Origin: Gymnogyps californianus
Taxonomy: Eukaryota > Chordata > Aves > Accipitriformes > Cathartidae
Direction of reading: 5' to 3'
DNA length: 64,000 nt
NCBI RefSeq assembly: GCF_018139145.2
Contig: NC_059487.1
Location: forward strand, 5,911,792 to 5,975,791
The notes below the pieces were generated by a model. It was given only the letters and a program-made list of their open reading frames with translations. It was not told the origin of the DNA and did not search any database. The position numbers and the translations under genes are program-made. Below are positions 34,901-49,160 of this stretch, in pieces (position 1 is the stretch's first letter; the number at the start of each line of letters is the position of its first letter).

Positions 34901-37900
34901 GTTTAAAGTTGAAAACTCAAAACATTTCCTCCCTGAATGCATTAAATTCCAGTTTTCCTATTTCAAAGTCTTCTGCTTGCTTCAGCATCCAGATATGCAC
35001 TTCCCAAACGCACTGCTAGGAATAGGGTGTTGTAAACATAAGTTTTACAAAAAAGGAAGGTTAACACACAACATATTTTTCCCATTACTTCAATACATCC
35101 TGCAAGCTCTGCAAGCTTGGTAAAGAAAGAGTCTATTTAAAAATCTAGGGTGGGGAAGAATTAGCTCACCAAAACCATAAACAGATTTGCTTTGCACTTT
35201 CAGTCCAAGAGAAAAACAAGACAGGCTATGTGCATATTGATGCACACAATAGCACAATCATTTTAAAAACAAATGAATTGGGAGGGAGAGGACACCAGAG
35301 AAGGGTGGGGGGAAAGGAGGAGTGGAGAGAAAGGGGCCAAGTCCTGGAGCAGAAATCCTGAGTTTGGTTCTTAAAGCTCCATAAGAAGGTATTGGAAAGG
35401 CTCCATGTGCCAGCACAGGACTGTGAGCACGCAGGGAGGATGACACATGTTGCTACAATGCCACGATCTGTCTCTGGGTGCAAGCCCTTGGGTAATAAAC
35501 AACATTATTTTCTGCAGATGTAACACAAAGGAATCCTTCCCACTTACCCAGTGACCTTCCACACCAAGCATCCAAATACGTTATTACTATCTTTCAGTGA
35601 CAAATACCAAGGGATATAAAATTTAATTCCCTTTTCCCTACTCTCCCTCCCAAGAGGCCCCAACTCTATTTACCAAGTCAGAGTGAAGCCACAAAAGCTT
35701 TACCCGCTTCCTCCTGCTGAATTCTCCATCTATAATGGTAAGACAACCCAGAGAGCAACAACGTTCGCTGTGTTTGCAGGATTACGGCCGTAAGGTATTT
35801 GAGGACCCACCTAGTGCGCAATGAATTGAGGCAGCTTCAAGGAGGACAGCTCTCAGGAGGCGGAGGGTGCACGTGGATCCCAGCACATGATGTGCTACAG
35901 CGGGGTCCGTTAGTTTATTCCTACCAGTTTAACAGACTGGATTTAGCCTGCAGAACTGGAAGTGTGTCAGGAAAGCTACAGCAAACAGCATCAATCCAGT
36001 TGTTGTACTCCCAACGCTGATTATTTAATAAAGTCTAGAAACAAGCAGTCTCCAGGCATGCCACAAGCTGGGTAGAAATCACTCTAGGGTTTGAAAATCC
36101 CCATGTCCACAGGGACACTGTCATTTATCACACAGCCATGAACTGGGTGAATGAATTCCCTGCCAGTCTGCTCACTAAGGCTTAACCATAGAGCTTCGTT
36201 TCTTACAAATAAAATGGCTTTGCTCTGGTATGAGACCCAATTTCTTCTTCAAAAATCTGGAACGGCATAATGGAAAACTGGAGTGTTATTTCCAAGCACA
36301 CTTCTTCCATCCACAGAAGCCAAGGGGAAAACATATCGCCCTCCCGACCCCTCATCCACAAGACGGGACAGATGAATATTTATTAAGTTATATGGATTCT
36401 TAGGGGTGGGGAAAAAAGTAAATCAGTGGTCTAGCACAAAGATAGAGGAGCACCAGCCAGGAGAAGAGTACAAACGCACAGGACATCTGAACTCTGTCCT
36501 GCCCAAGGCGTGACGTTCAGAAGAAAAAAAAAAAAAATTGCCCCCTTCTGAGGGACGCCTGGGAGCATAACCCAAGATCCGTACCAACCATGGAGCAGAG
36601 CAGGGCTCAAAGGTTAATGGAGCAAACCATTGCATGATCACTTATTTCAGCCCTCGGGCTAGAACAGCCTTCATAGGAGAATCCTGCAACACACTGAAAT
36701 ACGCCACATTTCTCTCTCCAGGCTACATAAGACGGAAAGGTGCATGGTTCGTATCGCACACGGAGCCCGAGGTGGCAGCGGCGACCTACCTGCACAAGGG
36801 ACCACGTCCTCGGCCTGTCGTTCTCCAGCTCCTCCTCCGCACTCACGTGCATCTTTAAAGTGCCTGCAGTCGCTTCAGCTGTGCCAGGATTCAGGGCTGG
36901 AAGAGAAGACGTTACACCAAAAATTACTGCTGCACCTCCGAAGGAGAAGGCGACCCTTGGTTAGGAAAAGCTAAAAGTAAAAATAAAACACTGATCAGTT
37001 TAAGGTGTCTCCCAGCTCACGCTATCCGCCCCCCCATGCTCCCACAGTACATCCTCACTGAAGCATCCTAAAACACACTACGTTGATTTTTTTTCCCTCC
37101 CCTCACTCAATTAGCAAAGACATCATTTATCAGAAGTTAACCAAGTTCGCTGAATTAATTGCCAAGCACTCAACTGCGCTGCTCTCAACCCAGTAAAAGT
37201 AAAAACCTCCCAGCTGCAGCATGCTGGAAACCAGAGACACTGCTCCCCGGCTCTCAGCCACTGCTCATGGGCTCGGTTCATTAACAGGACTGGAAACCTC
37301 AATGGCCGAGAACATATTTAAAGAAGCAATCACAGCACCCTGACCGACACCGCCGCAGCCTGCAGCTATATATAACCTCCAGCTTTGCTTGTAGCTGTGG
37401 GCTTCCTCTCTCCCCTCCATTTTCCTCTGCTGCCGTCCAGTCCTCGTTCCCTCATCCCTGGAGAAGCAGCAGAGCCAGCCCGATGTATTTCATAATTTCT
37501 AAACTTAACCATCTAAAGGGATAACCAGCCAAGTGGATTTCTGGGATTAAGTTCAGACCGGGGGAGAAAACAGCGTACTGAAAAACAAAAAGAGTCACCC
37601 CAGAAAAAGGTGAGCCAGAGCTCGTAATAAGGATGAAAAATAGGAAAATTATGTTGTGATTCCAGAGTAAAGGAAAATTTACGCTTGTTTGCTGCTCCTG
37701 CCCAAGCATGGCCAGTGACAGGTTCTCCTCCCCCAGCAACACGTCCCAAGTGTCTCTGTGCTTCAGCCAGCGTGTGTGCTCAGGCTAAAGTCCCCTGCCA
37801 AAGCCCTGCTGATCTGCTTCTCAGGTTGGGTCCTGCTGACCATACCCTTTGCTCACAACCAGTGAGTTTCTTTCACTAAAATAAATAAGTAAATAAGCGC

Positions 37901-40900
37901 CATGGCGAGATTTCACCAAATAACTAGCACAGATGCATTACAACTTGGGAAGGTGCTCCCTGACCCCATTCAAAATCCTGCAGACAAGAAGCTTCCACTC
38001 TGGCTGTAACCGCACAGACCGAACCCTAGCAGGAGTTAAAAAAGAAAAGGAAAAAAAAAAAAAAAAAAGAAGGCAAAGGAATTGGACAAGTGTTGAAGGA
38101 CACATAAAGGTTTTCCCTCGCTAAGCACTCAGGTGTCCCAACGCTCCCTGCTGCAGAACCACGCTTGGACAAAGCTTCCCCCAGACCCGCAGTGCTGGTT
38201 GCTGTTTATTTGCTGGATGTTCTTTTCCTGATTTAATTCACGGGAAATGCAAAGCAAGAACAAAACTGGGGGAAAATTCAGCACCAAGTCTGGCAAATCA
38301 TAAGAGTTCAGAGAACAAGAAAAAATGCTTTAAATGCCTGCTAGATGCCACAGCTTTTTCTTTTTTTCCTTGCTTTTCTTTTTTTCCTCCCCTAAAATGA
38401 AGGGAAGGCTTATTCTGAACCAATTAGGTTTCAACACACTTGGAAAAATCCCAGTGTTGAATGCCGGGACCTTGACATAACAGGTGACAACCTTTTCTAT
38501 GCCAGAAAAAGTTTAACATATAATAAGAAACAAATATTAGACTGCTGATGGAGTGGGTTTTTATTCCAGCAATTTGTGTAAATGTCCTGTAACGACTTGC
38601 ACAACACTACTATCTCCCAAACAAAGTGATAACAGCACGGCCCCGGCTGCTTATCTGCCATTCCTCCTTCAGTAACACTACTGCTCCTCTCCCTTTATTA
38701 TACAAGCTCTCTCTGCTACGGTAGGTTTAATATCATTTACACGCTCCTTTAGGGATTCAACATATGCCCAAGACTTTAACAAACACGATTTTATGATCCT
38801 TGGAGTACCTAAATTAAGAAGAGTGACCTTGATCACAGCAGTCTGAGCAGCTTCGCGCTTCCTGAAATTAAAGGTGATTTAAATAGAAACTTACGCTGGA
38901 GGCAGAGAAAAATCTGAGTTTCCCAAAACCTTGTTCTGAAATATGGAACAAAACCCCTGCAAATCTGGCACCGTGAGCCACTATTACCCTGGCAGCTCCT
39001 CCTTGAATTGCCTGAAGTTGCTGCTTCAAGTAAAATAATACAGGAGAGAGCTGGGGCAGGGGTTGGGGTTTCCTCTGAGCAGCACATGCAAACAGTTCAG
39101 CTACTTATCACTGAAACTGGAACAGCAACAAGGATGACCAAGGCACGCTTTTTTTCCTGACTTCTTTCAGATATTAAAATCCCAGCATCTGATAGCCACA
39201 ATACACTCAGGTCCTTCTGTCTCGGGGATTTCCACTGTCTGCCAGAGCTACTGATCATCATTACCATCCCACTGCCATCCTTTCCAAGTCTTACGGTTTC
39301 CTCAGGCTCGACTGAGCGGCTCAAAACGTGCAAACAGTTCAAGAATGGAGAATATATTCCCCAAATATCAGACTCAACAGAGCAAATACGTCATCCTCAT
39401 ATACCTGGGGGTTTAAAACTGTAATGCCTGAACCAGCTGGGGCAGCAGGCTCATGAAAAAGGAGGGAGAAACACCAGCCTCCCAGCAGCATCCCTGTGCA
39501 GGGATCTACTGAGAGTCTATATATTTAAAAGTCAAAACCGCTGCAAAGCCTCAAGAACAGACATTATTCTGTTTTCCTTTCACCTGGCAACCCCACCTCA
39601 GATTTATTTATTTTTTGAATGGCTGTTAGCGCTCTTCTTGCTCTCTTTTGGGTTTGGTTTTTTTTTTTTGACGTGGCTGGAAAGGGAACAAGGCTGCCCC
39701 AGAACAAAGCCTCCTTGCAGAGCAAAGCGTGGTTCAACCTGATACTCGCACAAGCAGACAAGGCAGCCCCAAGCCCGGCTCTCGGCACTCCACCCCGCCG
39801 GAGGTCAGGCTGAGGAAGAGCAAAATGATACGAAAAAAGATGAAAACAATTCCCCTGCCCGTCGGTCCCCAAAGGGCATGCTTTGGGGGATGCTTCACCT
39901 TTTCTTGCTGTTCCCAGGACTGGGAAATAGCTCAGCCGTGCAGGCACTTTGCAAGACCCCAGCTTTGGCAGAGATGGGCGCCTTCCTGTGGTCCATGGGA
40001 CCTTCTGCCCCAAAAGCCAAGAACATGGCAAGGTTTCCTCACCATGCTGCTCCGCGTCCCAACACCCACAACAAAACAAGTCTTTCGGTTCCCTTCAATG
40101 AGCGTGGCAGTCCAGTTTACAACAGTTATAATTTAGCAGCTCTCACGGATGGTCTTGAAGTTGATTAACAATGGTTGTTATATCCAGCAAGGAGCAAAAA
40201 GCTCATTTATACCTTGAGATCTGAGTTGATTTGCGTTGATCTAACAAAAAAAGTGATGTGCAGTAATGCACAGTTGCGGCCAAGGAAGAACTAACTCTCT
40301 TACCTGGCCTGAGATTTTGCACCTTGGCTGTGAATCAATAGCACAGATCTGCTCCCTGCTCTTGACTATAAACCCATTGTTCCCTACAGAAAAAAAGGGA
40401 AGCTGGCATCAGACTGGCATCTTTGATAAGACTCTTGGAGGAAAGAGTGTGCAGAGGACGCCGCAGAACACAGTGCTGACCTGCAAAGGATACACGTGGA
40501 GGAAGCTCTTCTCAGCTGCGTGGCCGTCCTGAGACAGCCCGGCAGAGACCGTCCGGTCCTGCAGGCTCCACTGCGTGTGGGACGCTGTTTTAAAAAGGTT
40601 GCCATTCCCAAGGTACAATTAAAGGACTGACACGTTACCATTTAGGATCTCTAAAGTGGCTGTTTCTATTTCTCCAGTACTTACACAGAGCCGGGAACTT
40701 GTCTTTACTGATATTTCTTTAAAGAGAAATGGCTATACTAAAGGCAACATCACTCACGCCCCCTCTCTGTCTCTTCCAACTCAAGTGAACCAGTGTCCTG
40801 GAAAGGCTGTATGATCGAGAGAGGCGAGTCATACAATTTAACATCCATAACATTCAATTTTAGAATCAAAGAGCATAAAATATTTCTAGCCAACATCTGC

Positions 40901-41159
40901 TTTTGTAGAGAGGCATGGAAACTTATATTATCTTAGTCTTTTTAAGTGCCTGAAAATTTAAGCCCCAGAACATCATTTGTCGTCTCTTGCTTATTTTAGA
41001 CTGAAAACAACCCTTTCTAGCCTCACCACTCCATGCCAGCGCTGTAGGAAGGGAGCACAGGAAAGCATCGAGACAACTCCCACTTGCAGGAGAATAAACT
41101 GCACCTTCATTGCGCAAGAATGACCATCAAGAAATATTAGAAAGATATTTCCAAGCCAT
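31946..41159. other. ZHX3 intron, unremarkable
   Basis: About 9 kb of non-coding DNA with an A18 run (38051-38068) and other short homopolymers. None of the short open frames has a visible domain. A possible but weak MIR-like piece at 36335-36400 was not called. Confidence 0.6.
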
Positions 41160-41600
41160 TTTCATCTTCCAACAACTGATGCTCCACAAGGTCTTCAGGC
41201 CATCAAATCCAGTTGCTGCTTTTAGGGAAAGCATTGCCCAATATTTAATCTGAACTTTTTTCTCTACAATTTTAGGACTGTGACCTCGTGCCCTATCCAC
41301 TGTGAATGTGGAAAGCAAACATCACCTTCCCTTTTAGGCACCTGAAGATATATTTCCTCCTCCCTCTTCTCTTATTTAGAGCCGAACAACTCAGGTTTGT
41401 TCAGACCAGTGGTTTCTAGACCTCCAGTCAATCTTGTTCCAACTCTCCGGACCTCCTCCAGCCAACCTCTTCTCTCCTGCCAGAACCAGGAGAGAACACC
41501 TTCCCCCAGCCTTCTCCAGTACACACCTATCTACTCCAGGGTGTTTATTTTCAGCTAAGGAGAGACGAGTTTTATGCCCAATCTCCACCAACTTAAAAAG
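41160..41600 (-). mobile_element. Old CR1 LINE fragment (about 440 nt)
   Basis: Several blocks follow the reverse complement of the CR1 3' region in order: gcattgcccaatatttaatctgaac, then tgtgacctcgtgccctatcc, then cacctgaagatatatttcctc, then gccgaacaactcaggtttgttc and gacctccagtcaatcttgtt. They correspond to CR1 consensus text such as ccaatatctaatctaaac, cctcttgtcctatcac and ctgaacaaccccagctctctcag. The copy is much diverged. Confidence 0.65.
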
Positions 41601-44600
41601 CAGATAGAGACATGGTCCAATTCACGTCTACCGTAGTCATTTTTTCTATTGCAAAGAGAAGGAATTATGGAATATTCTTGTTAAGCTTAAAATTTCTATT
41701 GCAGAGTTTTAAAAATTTTAAATCCTATTCAGGTTGGATTTTAAAAAAGAGGTATACGCAGCATCGAGCGTTAAAGCTTGGCAGTCAGCTTCTCACTCCA
41801 AGAAAAGGAAACAACAGAGCAGACTCCCACTCCTCTCATTTTCATTTCACTGCCCACAAGGATGCTCTAAGGACCACAGGGGACACAAATATCTAAATTT
41901 TACTATCTATTATTTGAGAGCAGAAATCATCACTTTGTTACATGTTTTATACAAGGCCTAACGGGGCTCTGATCATCTGCATGATTATCCAGTTTGGCTG
42001 AAACAGAAGAGCACTGGTTTCCCTTTCGTCCAAAAATCTCAAGCCTACAGCATCCCGCAGGACGTGGGAAGCTGCAGCTCCGTTCCTGCACTGCCTGGAG
42101 GGTTTTGCATTGTTAGCTCCAGCTCCTGCTGTGAGCTGGGATATTCTGGGATGGGGAACTCTGTCAGTCCCCTGGGATCTGCTTTCCATGCTGAATAACG
42201 TTATCTAAACAGTCAATACATTCAATAACATATCTGAACAGTTCCTCTGCCCTTTTCTCCAGCCTCTTCCAGCTGCAATTACTGGTCCCGTTCACAAACA
42301 AGTTTGTGGGAGTAAGGGGACAACAAAAGCAAAAATAAGTTTGGTCCAGAAAGAATTCCCTTTGACCAGGAAGCCCCCTGAGTACACTGGGACAGGCAGC
42401 ACTGCTGTTAACTCAGGTATAAAAAAGCCTGGGAGCCAGCAGTGACGATACCATCATAATACAAATTATTAATATGAGGGACCTCATCATTCTCAGCTTC
42501 CGCACGCAGCTTGGCTAAAGCTAAAGGTTCCTATTTTTTTTTGGTGCATGGACCTTGCAAACTCCACAGTTAGCAAAGAAAAACCACACTGACAGTTTTT
42601 ACACTGTCCACAATATCTTTTTAAGGTGATTTGTCATTTAAACTGTCAGCTTGGAATCTAATCATTTTAAAAAATGAATAAAATATTATGTATTACATTC
42701 ACAGGCTGCAACCACTACCAAATTCCTCTGTCAATTTTTACAGGATTATAATCACATTCCTCTTTTAATGTTTTATTCTCTTGCTTCTGTGCCAAAGAGA
42801 TGGGAAAGAGAGTAAATGGCTATTTAAGAACAGCGTATGATGATCCAAACCAAAACTGAAAATGGAGCGAAGCGCCGCGCTCCCCCTCCTTGGGGGGAAT
42901 GCTCAGCAAGAGCATCCTTAGGTGTTGGCTGTAACGCAGCAGCCAAAACGCTTTCAGACGCCAGTGTAATTTTAAAGCAGGTTTTCCTGTGAAAAATCCT
43001 TTTTTTAAAGGAAAAGCGTTTTTAATTGCGAGGCAAACGTGTGGGAGGACAAGCTTTATGTTTCTGCCATTGAGAAATACCCAGCTCTTGCAGAGACCAG
43101 ATACAGCTCAACTCAGCAGTGGACACAAAGGGAAGGTCAGTGGGACCCAGAGCAGATATAAGAGCTAAGCAAACCACAGCCCCCTCCCAGAGGCTATACA
43201 TCCTCCCTTACTACTACATTTGCTGCTCAGAAACCCTACTGCCTTGTCTTCTCCCTAAACTCTCCTTCTACTTGAGGTGGAACAGATGAACGGACCCATC
43301 TTTGGTCTTCCCGGTTTGCTCTTCCCACTATGAACGAGCTCTGTGTGAGCAAGCTGCCAGTTGGGTCCTGATCCCAGCTCCTGCAGGGACCTGGCTGGGG
43401 CTCAGCCTGGGGAGAGTTACACAAAACAAGGATTTCGGCATTTCTTAGTCAGAACCTAAATGTCTTTTTTTCCCCAAAAAAATGCCTGGAGCACAACAGT
43501 GCTCGTTTGTACAAAGAGGACAAACAAAATTGTCTAGAAATGGAAGCAAAATCTTATTCGCCCAAATTAATGCGCAAATTTTACAACATAAACACAAGAA
43601 AAATGTCGGGCTTGGGGTTTTTTTCCCCCCTGCAAGGGACTTTTTTTTTTTTTTTTTTGCAGGACAGTGTTCCTTTATAAAAGCATTCTTCTGAAAGCAC
43701 TTCTCCCGTGAAGCTCCCCCTCCAACAGCTACTGTTACAAATCTGTGATAAAAGACGTATTCAGCAGGATTTGGCACACAAATAGCACCCAAAGTGGCAC
43801 TGCCAAAGCCTCGCAATTTTATCACGAGCTTCAAAATATTTGGAGAAAGAAAAGATGCTCTTGCTGGGAGCATCAGCTAGGAAACGCTTCAGCTCTTGGG
43901 GTCGTGAGAACCTCAGATTTCATCTGGGAGAAAAAGAAGAAAGATAGATAAGTGTCTAGACATGATTCTGGAGGAAAACTCTCAAGCCGGAGTGCAAACA
44001 TGATCCAGACTTACAAGGACTGATGGCCAAGCAGAAGGAACCTTTGATGGATTATCACTTGGTTTGATCCAGCTTCAGGATTCTGCAGAATCTCACTGGT
44101 AACTTCGGAATATTTTGGGGGGGGGGAACCACGCTGTGAACTTCAGCCCTGGAAGCACCATCAGAACAAATGCTTTGCAAATGCAGGGGTGAGCGGCTGT
44201 CCCCAGTGCCGCTGCGCTCTTCAGCCAGTGCTCAACTACACGCGTGGGAGCAGACCCACGGAGGTCCCATGTGGCTGGAAGCATGGACTTTGGAGCTCAG
44301 CTGAACAGGGACACTTTGCTTGCCTAGACAGGGTTTGTGTCCATGATCTAGCCACTTAACCCTGCCAAAAAAAAGCAGGAGGTCTTGCTCTGCCCTCCCT
44401 CAGCCCCCACTTCTCTCTATCCTTGCCCTGCAGTCTCTCCCTATCCCTTAGCACGTGCCAGACTTCTCCAAGAGTTTCTGCACCAACAGAAAGCCGTCCG
44501 CCGTTATCCCTAACCATCAGATCAGATGTCTCTCAAACCTCTAATTTAAGTTTGCAAGGGAAATATAAATGGGAGTAAGACCCCACGCTGACTCAGTAGT

Positions 44601-46260
44601 GCGGCGAGGCAGGTCCATCAAAGCCTGGGGGATGCGCAGGTCCTGACAGAGAAGGACAAGCCCCGGTGGCATGGACGGAGAGCTTTGCTGTTTCTGTGGA
44701 AGACGGGCTGAGCCCACAACACAAGTGTGTAACACCTATAGGGTATCTTTGCAGGGACATATGCACACACACTCAACAGCAAGCACAGCTCTTCTGTCCT
44801 GCTGCTCTTCCCGTCCGTGCCAGAAACAAACCGCAGTCAAACCAGACCCGGCATCCACAGCGCAAGGGAAAAGAAACATCTCAGCAATGAACAGATTTCA
44901 GCTGGAATCTCCCAGGAGACGGTATTAAAATGAAGGGGGGAAGAAATAAATAAACAGAGGAGAAAAGAATCAACTTGCCAGTATCAGCCATGCCAACTTC
45001 TAAAACTGTAAGTCAAGCCCTGAGCGCCACGGCACCAGCTCCCAGTCTGGGATACTGGGAAATAACCAGGCTAACGTGGGGTGGTGAGAGGAGGGCATCT
45101 CCCTACCCCTCTCTGCACAAGAATTCCCATTTTCCAGCTTTTCTCTGTAACCGCAAAGCTCTGGAGGTCTTTTTTCTTTGAAAAGCTGAGATTTTCACTG
45201 AAGTCCCTGGTTCTGAGTGCTGGGCTTTAATCCAAGTGTCAGATGACAGGAGATAGTGATGGGCTGCAGGAGCTGGCCACCAGCCGAACCCTTTTCCAAC
45301 CAGCTCAGCTGGGGTCTGGATTTGGGAATCCACACCAATGCATTCGGGAAGTATTTCCCAAAATGCAGAGTTTAACCTCAAAATTGTATCATGCAGCAGC
45401 AAGCACAACTCTATAATACTCTATAAATACATCACTATGTTCCACGCTCACCCGGTCCAGCTCTAAATCTGGTTCACCCATCAGTCGCAGAAAATATAAA
45501 TATTCTCCCTGGTTTTCGGGGCAATATTCCCAAGTTGATCCGGAGAACCTATGGAGTCACAAAGCTATAATTAGAAGTTTATTATAAAAGGTGTTTGGGA
45601 TGCCTGTCAGCACTGAAGGACACTCTGTATTTAAGGTACCCTTAACACACGTAGCGGCAGTGGGCTATTTTTTTGGCTTTCATAAAAAAAAAAAGCCAAC
45701 TTGTTTACTCACCTCAAGTGACTTTTCTTGGTCTCTGCTTTGCGAGAGTATTTTCAGCCTCGAACTTGATTAATGGTATTTTAAAAAGGCAAAATGAAAA
45801 AGCCATCAGTGAGGTGGTTTAAAAGATACATTTTTATCCATAGCTCATAATGTGATTACCAGCTAAATCTTGCTTTTCACCAAAAAAAAAAATTTTAATC
45901 GGGTGCAGGACGTGCACATTCACTCATTCGTTATTGTAGGATTGTTGACATTAGCTTTTATTTTTAGAAAAACATGAAGTGTGGAGGGGAAATGAAACAA
46001 TGCAATACTTCTTTGAGACCGTCTCTAACATTAGGAAAATATGCAAAGAAAATACCGTAGTGATCCGCTTGCATACCTTCCCACAGAGCGCCGGGCTTGA
46101 ATTTATAAAATAATAAATACTGTTTCAAAGCACTTGGACTGGCCTGACTTTTTTTTATTTTTTTTAAGTAACATCTGACAGCGTCACTGTATGCTGAGCC
46201 TTTGGGAGGGAGAGGACCCGAGAGCCACACACCAGGGATGCTCTCTGGGACCTGGTCTCC
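41601..46260. other. ZHX3 intron, mostly unremarkable
   Basis: Contains an AT-rich, frame-poor part (42190-43235), a T17 run near 43642-43658 and a G10 run near 44118-44127. No gene recognised. Confidence 0.55.
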
Positions 46261-46330
46261 CTCCTGGCTGTCACACCACAGGGTGACCCTGGGCAGCTCT
46301 CATTCCCCACGCCGAAAACAGGGGGCACAC
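46261..46330 (+). mobile_element. Possible MIR SINE fragment
   Basis: The text cacagggtgaccctgggcag, then ctctcattccccacgccg, then aaaacaggggg resembles the MIR segment gtgtgaccttgggcaag…cagtttccccatctgtaaaatgggg with deletions. It is weak and judged by eye. Confidence 0.3.
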
Positions 46331-48829
46331 CGGATCACCGGCTTGATGCCGGAGTGAGCATTTCACATTGCAGGCACGTCCAATTGCCCTAATCCTGCAA
46401 ACACCTTAATAAAAATGTTGCTCCATCAAACACACCAGGATTTCTCGCCTTTGCAGCACAGTGTGATATGCTCCTATACACCGCTTGTAGGGCCAGGGTT
46501 TCAGCAGACCATCCCCTGCATTTCTAAATAAAATACTTTTAGGCCTACGAGCACCGAGCTATATCACAACTTAGCAAATGATGCTAAAATTAAGTCTAAA
46601 CTGGAATGAAAAAGCATCTCTGAAGTGATGCTCTGGTTCAACACCTGGTAGCAGTGTCATCTGTGCTTTGCTGTTAGAAAATAAGTGCTGAGGGTGAGGT
46701 GGCCACAGCCAGGAGATGACCGGGGCTGCTCTACGAGGGGAAAAACATCATTAGAAGATAAAATCATCTCTGCTAATACTGAATGTCAATTCAGATGTGT
46801 AATTACCCCAGCTGCCAGGTACAGCTCTGCAGAGGTGACCTTTCCTGGCACTGGCTGGACATGACACCATGGAGGTATCAAGGCAGAGAAAGGATTTCTC
46901 CGACCACCCACCTTTGGGGCAGAACCGGCCAAAAAAAAGCAGCAGAGGAGCGCAGGGCAGAAAAGAGCCGCAGATCCTTGTGCTAAGGGGGTGCCCAGCT
47001 CCTGGATGCTCTGAAATCGCCCCTTCCCAAATGCTGATTTCCATCCGTCCCTTCAAAGCACAACAACAAAATATTCAGGAGCTGGATGGATGCACAGTAA
47101 ACATAGAAACAAATTTCACTATTAATGGCCTCCAGTGGTCTTATTTTTGCATCCTACAGCAAAGCATCACTGCAAAGGAATGTTTTCTTCTTCCAGTAGA
47201 CTATTTACTCTCACACACCTACATAAAATTACGGATATTTGACTTACAATTTCTATTCCCCCCCCCCCAGCAACCAAAATTGAGCTTCTCGGTTGCAAAA
47301 TTAGCAATACTTTGTATCTGCAATTCAGTTTCAAGAACCTCCCTCTTTTTTATAATCACACGGAGAACAGCTACACTGCACATACCATTTTTCGCTACAT
47401 TGAGCTTGAGGAAAATTTAAGACTTCCTCCCTGCCCTGTCTTCTTTTTAATGGGAGATGTGATTATTGAAATTAATTCGGAAAATAGTCAGCATTCACCA
47501 ATCAGCTCAGCAGTTTGGGTTTTCTTCATCTGCTGGTTACATGCTAATTATTGTACTGGTGGGATTATTTCCCATTCACATTTGGAATTTACAGCACAGT
47601 AGGGAATTGATTAAATTAGAAGAAAAATACCAAAAAATAAAGAAAGAAATCAATGACATTTTAAATTCAACATGATTTTTTTTTCATTTTCTTCCAAGTC
47701 TCATGCCTACAAGGACCTGACAAACTCAACCCCAGCAGAACAGACACACAAGGCAGCGTTTCCGAGCATTAAGGGGCAGAGCAGCAATGACATCTCCGGA
47801 GCAGACATTTTGGGAAGGCAATGCAACCCTTCCATGTTCACCAATACCTCTGTTGCTCATCCCATCCTCCGTGGCCTCACACCAACCGTACCCTTTTCCA
47901 CTTGGCCGACATTTATAATTAAGAAGGAAAACCTCCCCACGTGTGGGAAATAAGCCCCCATTTCCAAGCCCAGGACTCCAGCAACGCTGAAACACCCATG
48001 CCGAGGCAGGAATAGGGGTTTGCTTGAGCGGGGAGCAGAGGTGGCAATGGCAGACATGTCCCGTGATGGCCCCTGCCCCATCAGGAGCTCTGATGGACTT
48101 GCGTGGCTTTGTTCTCACCCTAGAAGAGTGAGAGGGACAGAGCAACACCAGTCCACAACACCCACTGCCAAGGACCGCTGTCCCCAGCTATCAGCGTAGG
48201 TCCCTGACGGAGACCCTCTTTTGAAGGTACCAAGCAGAGAGATCCCTAATTTTGCTACGTGAATCTCAAATACTATTTACCACCTCATTTCACCTGGGCA
48301 AGCACGTACGCCAGTATTGTCAACAGCAGGGCTTTGAGCACACAAGGGACTTGGTGTTTGCCTTGCAGTGCTGTTTATTTGGCGGTTACCCCTGAAAGCA
48401 AGGGCTCCTCCTCACCCCCACTCTCTCAGCTCCAACCATCCTGTTGAAAACTACAATTAAAAAAACAAAACAAAACAAACACCAAAACCTATCCTAGGTG
48501 CCAGAGACAATCAAAGTAGGAGCATGAAAGCTTTAAAGTTCCTTTAAACAACCCAGTCTCCTGCTCCCCACCTGCTGCTGGGCACCCACGAGCTCCTCTG
48601 AGGCGTCCCCAGAAGGTGACAAGAAAAGCAAATGTCCTGCAACCCACAGACCTGCAACACCGAAGGGAATCAACACCACCCCGGAAAACAGGCAGGTGTC
48701 CCCAGAGCAGAAAATGAGACTGAAAACTCACATCTAAAGAACAGGCCTGACAGAGCAGGGGCACGGACTGGCAGCGAGGCCAGGCAGGGTACCAGGGTCA
48801 CTCATGGTGCAGTTTATTTTGCCACCATC
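46331..48829. other. ZHX3 intron with an AT-rich block
   Basis: An AT-rich, non-repetitive block at about 47040-47680 contains a C10 run (47260-47269). It has homeobox-type TAAT cores and no convincing coding content. The rest is plain. Confidence 0.5.
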
Positions 48830-49160
48830 AGAAGCACCCCCCCTTATGCTGAGGGCACCCCCAGAGCCCCCAGCTCAGCCCAGGTGACCCCCCCCCGGGC
48901 GGGCAGGACAGCCGGCTGCCTTCAGCTTCCCCTGGCGCAGGCAGGAGTTTCAGCTCAGGCAGGCACAGCGGGGCGCAGGCAGCCCCGGCTACGGGGGGGA
49001 CACGGCTGCTGCTCCGGCTGGTGCCCAGGCCCCCCCGGGTGGGGAGGCTGGAGGAGCCCAGCTCCAGGCTGGATGCTGGGGAGAGCATCGCCCGAGAAGC
49101 AGGGTCCCCGTGGGTGGCACACAGCGATGCGGGCATCTGCCTGGGGAAACCGCTGACCTC
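48830..49160. other. GC-rich intronic patch
   Basis: About 330 bp with clearly raised GC and many CpGs (for example ccccgggcgggc, agcggggcgcagg) stands out from AT-rich flanks. It could be a minor CpG island or alternative promoter of ZHX3. No coding frame is recognised. Confidence 0.3.

Noticed and set aside
36335..36400. Possible MIR fragment (ccctcatccacaagacggga and following)
   Set aside because: The match to the MIR second half is too short and too diverged to call by eye.
25784..45720. Many single strong donor-like sites on the minus strand (near 25797, 27641, 33815, 40302, 45709)
   Set aside because: Each lacks a convincing paired acceptor at exon distance. Such sites are common by chance in 40 kb.
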